Below are positions 21,914 through 25,834 of a stretch of 25,834 nt of DNA, piece after piece (within the stretch, counting starts at the first letter, position 1; the number at the start of each line of letters is the position of its first letter). A program made the translations under genes and the position numbers. The notes under the pieces were generated by a model that ran no database searches, was not told the DNA's origin, and saw only the letters and a program-made list of their open reading frames with translations. The stretch comes from Pelargonium tetragonum (taxonomy: Eukaryota; Streptophyta; Magnoliopsida; Geraniales; Geraniaceae): contig JAYMTL010000188.1 in the NCBI GenBank assembly GCA_036897445.1, forward strand, positions 1-25,834, given 5' to 3'.

Positions 21914-24900
21914 AATTTGAGCATCCTTATTTTTAAATAGCAAGGTTTTTCTTTATTCTTTCTTAAGGATTCCTTTCCCCCTTTGATTACTTAGTTAGCT
22001 GTTATTTTAAAAGCTCTGAGCGAACCCTCATTTTGTTAGTTCTACATTTATCCCGTCCCGAAACTGCTTGTATATTAAGAAAATACTATAAACAGATTTT
22101 TTACTGCAAAAAGGGTTAAACTTTATATACAAGGAAATAGATAACTTCGAGAGCTTCCTCCTTAATTCTCCGTTTTATTATATCCTACTTAGGGCAAATC
22201 AGATACCCATTTTTTTAAGAAAACCTATATATCTCCTTATGTTACAAGGGCTTGAAAAATTCCGCAAATTAGTAAAGAGCCAAAATACCTTAGAATATTC
22301 TACTGAAGTTAAGTTATTCCTCTATAAGATTATAAAAATCTCATGTCCTGAAGTGCTAATTATAGTAAATCCTTTTCCTTTAAACAGCTGGTAGCTATAC
22401 TTCGCCAAATTTGTGTGTTGGTAACTTGTTAGCTTGTCCTTACCCCTGGATTCCATCAATCTTCCTTTATTTAGTAGGACTCAATTTTTGCAAGTATATG
22501 ATAATCCTTCTTTTTCGAACTGCTTCAAATAAGGGTAAGGCTATCCTCTTTAGGATACGCAAGGTTATAAAGACTCCCCATATAGGTCACGAAAAAGGCC
22601 TTATGACAAATGTTGCACTATATTATGTTTTCTGCTTTATATTAGATTATATTAGAATAGTATCCTTAGTCAATCCGGGTTTCGTTTTGATAAACTGGAC
22701 TAAGGGGAGGGATTAAGAGTCCTATATAGTAACCTAAAGTCTTATTTGTGTTCTTCCGAAAGTTGTAGATGGGCACTTTGTACTAGATCTGTAACCTTTT
22801 TTCGCGAGCCCCTGAGCAAATCCGGAAAGTCAAAGTAGGGGATACGCCGGATGTTCTGTAAGCACTTTATCCCTTAAGTTTTTATTTAAATTTAGTTAGC
22901 CTTTGAATAGAGAAGCAGGCAATAGATCCCCCATAAAAGGTCTATTTCTTAATTTAACAAAAAGTCTTAATTAAGTAAATAGCAAAATGTTACTATAAGC
23001 TACCGTCCAGTGCATCTACTTTATCCCAGTCAAAAGAATCCTAACCCAGGGACAGGTAAAGTATGCCAAATTAAAATAGAGTTTGTAATAAGGCGCACTC
23101 CCCACTATCTAAGATCTTTCCTTTTTATATAATAAGAAAGAGGAACCCGCTCCCGTGAGAAATAGAAAAAGTATACAAAAACTAAAGTGGGCGCCTAAAT
23201 TTGGTTTAAAAAACGGGGGCTCTCTTGTCTATGAATAAGCCTGCCCTAACAGCAGGATTTCCTCGGTAATAGGCCCCGAAAAGAATTAACTTAAATGGCT
23301 AATACTCTGTTAGTTTATGGGTCAGGCATATATTAACATTGGTTAGAGTCTTGGAAAGGCCTTGGTCGGGTTGGTTCAAATTCTATTATCTTTAAATCCT
23401 GCTTTTTACCGAGAAACCCCGCAAAGGATAAAAATACGGGAGCCCTTATAGAGCTACTACAAAAAGTATCTAATCAATATGCTCAATCCTTAATAAAAAT
23501 TATAATACAAAGCCTTTACAATAAGAAAAGATATCCTACTGTTCTTTTAGTAAAACTTCGTAATTATGTCCTCGCATAACCAGTACCCCTTTAGATTTAG
23601 AACCCAAACTAAGCAGGAAAAAATAAGAGTAATACTAAAACAGGGCTTAAGGAAGCGGAACCCGTAATATTTAACTAGAGTAAATTGATCCGTACGAGTT
23701 CCTACTAAAACAAGGATTTGTGCTTTATATAATACTAGATAATAAATAGTACTTTGTTCCTCATAAGGTTTATCCGGGGTCTAAAAAAGTCGTGAAAAGT
23801 TAAGATTGTTTATATTCCCCAGAAGCTTTTTACTGTTACTATACCCAAAACTTCTAGGATTAGTAAAGAATTCCCGACCACTTGTAGTCCCGTAATTAAT
23901 TCTGCTACTTTTTCACAGAAAAATCCTAACTTCAGTTCAAAGTGGGAATCCTTGAATTAGACTTCTCCGGGCTACCTGTATTTTATGAGGTATCCGCCGG
24001 GCCTTCAGCCATTATATTATATTTATGCAATCTACAGAAGTTTTACTAGAAAAGTTTTAAACCCCTATCTGAGATCGTTATCTTTTTTAAAAGCCGGGCA
24101 TTTCTTTAGTGCTAGTACTGAAAAGGAAGGAGTGCTTTTCAACTCATTAACTTTTTGAAAGTTGTAGTACTAGAAGTCTTTATAAAGCCCTATAGCATTT
24201 CGGAGCCCCGTGTTTAGTATATTGTATCCCTCAGTCAGAGAATAAAAATCGAAGTTTTATTTCCGATGACCTTTAACCCATGTTTTACTAACTAAAAAAA
24301 GTTGTAAGATATTCCTCACGAGATATATCAAAAATAGAACTCAGTTTTATAGCTAAAGTTTTTATTTTTAATCTAACAAAGCAGATCTAAAACTTGGCTC
24401 GTATAATTCCTTTCCTGTTTTTCCAGTAAATAAAGTCAAGGCAAAGCATTTTAAGGGAATAAGAAAACTTAAGGAGTTGCCCTGGCTCTCGTGTTCCCAG
24501 GGTTACCTTTTTGTGATAGTAAAGTTTAAGGATTAGAAGAGTCCGGCAAGCGGTAAGTCTCAATTTAGTTTTGAGTTTGAAGACAGGATGCTTCGTAGCT
24601 TTTTTAAGCAAGCTTACCTCTGGGAGTAAACTAAGTTTAATTATAAGAATTTGGTATTGACAGCTCCGGTTGCGCGGCTTTTCGTGCATTAGAAGCTAAG
24701 GAAATTATAATCACCTAGATAAAGTAGATAAAGAGACTCGTAAAAAAAAGACTAGGAAATTAGTAAGTGCGTATGCTAGTCGACTACTTGAACTAAGGTT
24801 TACGTTCGGTAAATCAAAATAGAATTCAGACGTTTACCGCGGGTTCAAGAAAGGGGTTCCTAGTTGAATTGCATATCCTTACAAGTTTTTTAGAGTTTAG

Positions 24901-25293
24901 TATTCACTTACTCTCAAGCTCCTTCCTTTTGTTTAAACAACTCCCCAAGAGTTTCTACCTTCATAATATTTAAATATTCAAGAAACCCTATTTAATAAAT
25001 AATGTCAAGGGTAAGAGGCAATGGGAAACTCCTTTCTCAATCCTGGGCGCTTCCTTTATACTAACGTTAAAGCGTGTTACCCTCCCCCGTTTTAAAGTTA
25101 ATTCTTTGATATTTTTTAGCACTCAAACCCCTTGAAGAAGGGTAGCAGCTCCTTTTTTAGTAAGGAGTCCTCTTATCTTTTTAATTCTTATTATATAATA
25201 GATGATTAGAACTTCGGTCTATTTTTAGGAATTGCAGTAATTCTTCAATAAATTCAATTAAAAAAGACTTCCTGCGACCAGAGCCGGGTTTAG

Positions 25294-25320
25294 GGGCCTA
25301 GTCTTATTAGATATATTAAT
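25294..25320 (+). repeat. Long-form repeat, copy 2 (partner 15368-15388)
   Basis: GGGCC, six extra bases, and then the exact 16-mer seen at 15373-15388. It lies 440 nt left of the tRNA-Met remnant. Function is unknown. Confidence 0.55.
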
Positions 25321-25762
25321 GAATTGACTTTACGATTTGTGATTAAAAAGAGTCCAGGATTTCTTTTAAGCAGCCAAAATGGCTTTATAAACAAAAAAAT
25401 CCTTTAGGGTTTTGGAGTTCAGTACGAGGAAAAGTATACTTTATAAATAACTCAGCCAATGTTAGCTAAGAATAACATAGATTTTTGTTGAGTTTGACTC
25501 CCAAGTCCTTGTAAACAGATAACTGAGTTGCATAAATCTTTGGAGGATCCCTTTCAAAGTGCCTGGAGTTTTATATCTCTTTGTAGTTGAAATTGAGCGG
25601 TAATGTGTTTTTATTCAAGAAGTATGTAAAGAAATTTTGGATATGGTGTCTATAAAAAGTTTTTTGGCACGCTCGAAAAGGGGCCACTAAAAAGTATAAG
25701 AATTCTCCAGTAGTTTTAGTGCAGTTTGTTATTTCATTCCTAAGCCCAAATTAAGGCCCGGT

Positions 25763-25826
25763 TACCTACTCTTGGATTTGAACCGAGGACTCTCGCCGAA
25801 AGCGACACTCTAACCACGGGGTAGGT
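25763..25826 (-). pseudogene. trnM-CAU: Plastid-type elongator tRNA-Met (trnM-CAU) remnant, 64 nt
   Basis: Read on the minus strand, this matches my recollection of plastid elongator tRNA-Met (73 nt) in order. There is an acceptor ACCTAC paired with GTAGGT plus discriminator A, and a D-loop GTGGTTA with GAGT. The anticodon stem is TCGCT with GGCGA, the variable bases are GAGTC, and the T-arm is CTCGG, TTCAAAT, CCAAG. Two loop-region losses stand out. The eight bases between the acceptor and GTGGTTA are reduced to CCC, removing the D-stem 5' strand. The anticodon loop TTCATAC is only TTC, losing ATAC and so part of CAU. The anticodon stem is fully paired. The T stem has one C-A mismatch and a swapped C-G end pair, so stems changed in a pairing-aware way. 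It is probably a pseudogene, since without the loop it cannot decode. Restoration by RNA insertion is conceivable but unsupported. Confidence 0.75.
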
Positions 25827-25834
25827 CAAATTAA

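Larger units (their letters stand above)
9691..25762. other. Gene-free spacer with short inverted repeats
   Basis: I can support no gene in these 16 kb. All open frames under the standard code are 101 codons or less. Most of the longer ones use TTG starts, lack a ribosome binding site, and match no family I know. The notable content is short inverted repeats, often with AAGG and CCTT arms, listed individually, and one repeat pair at 15.37 and 25.3 kb. Minor hairpins not listed separately lie at 9990-9999 (TCCTTAAGGA), 14052-14072 (8-bp stem, 5-nt loop), 14186-14209 (nested GAGGG and CCC arms) and 24479-24512 (CCCTGG and CCAGGG arms). A 12-nt palindrome, TATATTAATATA, is at 15380-15391. Confidence 0.55.

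Noticed and set aside
22411-22716. 101-codon frame with hydrophobic stretches
   Set aside because: TTG start, no ribosome binding site, no family resemblance; length is within chance expectation.
24387-24689. 100-codon minus-strand frame with ATG start, rich in K and L
   Set aside because: No upstream ribosome binding site and no recognisable motif; consistent with chance.
1-25834. CRISPR array, rRNA, insertion sequences, LTR or other virus-derived elements
   Set aside because: No regularly spaced repeats, no conserved rRNA motifs, no transposase or polymerase motifs and no long terminal repeats were seen.

Overview
This 25.8 kb window is almost a gene desert. I could not find one protein gene that I would defend with confidence. 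There is no recognisable rRNA, no CRISPR array, no insertion sequence and no recognisable retroelement. By sampling lines, GC is about 36%. The longest open frame under the standard code is 107 codons, which is about what chance gives in this much AT-rich sequence. The one clear landmark is at the right edge. On the minus strand there is a 64-nt relative of the plastid elongator tRNA-Met (trnM-CAU). Its acceptor, anticodon and T stems are largely kept, but the 5' half of the D arm and four bases of the anticodon loop, including part of CAU, are missing. With the base composition, this suggests an organelle genome with inflated spacers. It could be the plastid of a green alga or plant, or a mitochondrial genome carrying plastid-derived DNA. 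The lineage cannot be fixed from the sequence alone.

Layout. Positions 1-2050 hold nothing I can name. Positions 2050-9300 are spacer rich in short dispersed repeats: an 18-23 nt quasi-palindrome in three copies (one inverted), five pairs of 17-26 nt repeats, and three diverged copies of a roughly 90-110 nt element (A near 4.8 kb, B near 6.95 kb, C near 8.05 kb). B has a sigma70-like promoter just upstream. Positions 9331-9654 hold the best open frame, a GTG-start 107-codon ORF with a hydrophobic C-terminus and moderately coding-like G periodicity. Positions 9700-25760 are again gene-free. They carry perfect inverted repeats, often with AAGG/CCTT arms (near 10.5, 11.85, 12.9, 15.7 and 21.9 kb), and a repeat pair at 15.37 and 25.3 kb that differs by a 6-nt insertion.

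A common thread is that related copies differ by short insertions or deletions as well as substitutions: the tRNA-Met remnant, the repeat pairs and the A/B/C family. This looks like spacer DNA that turns over by small indels and short-repeat copying. I found no set of genes working together.
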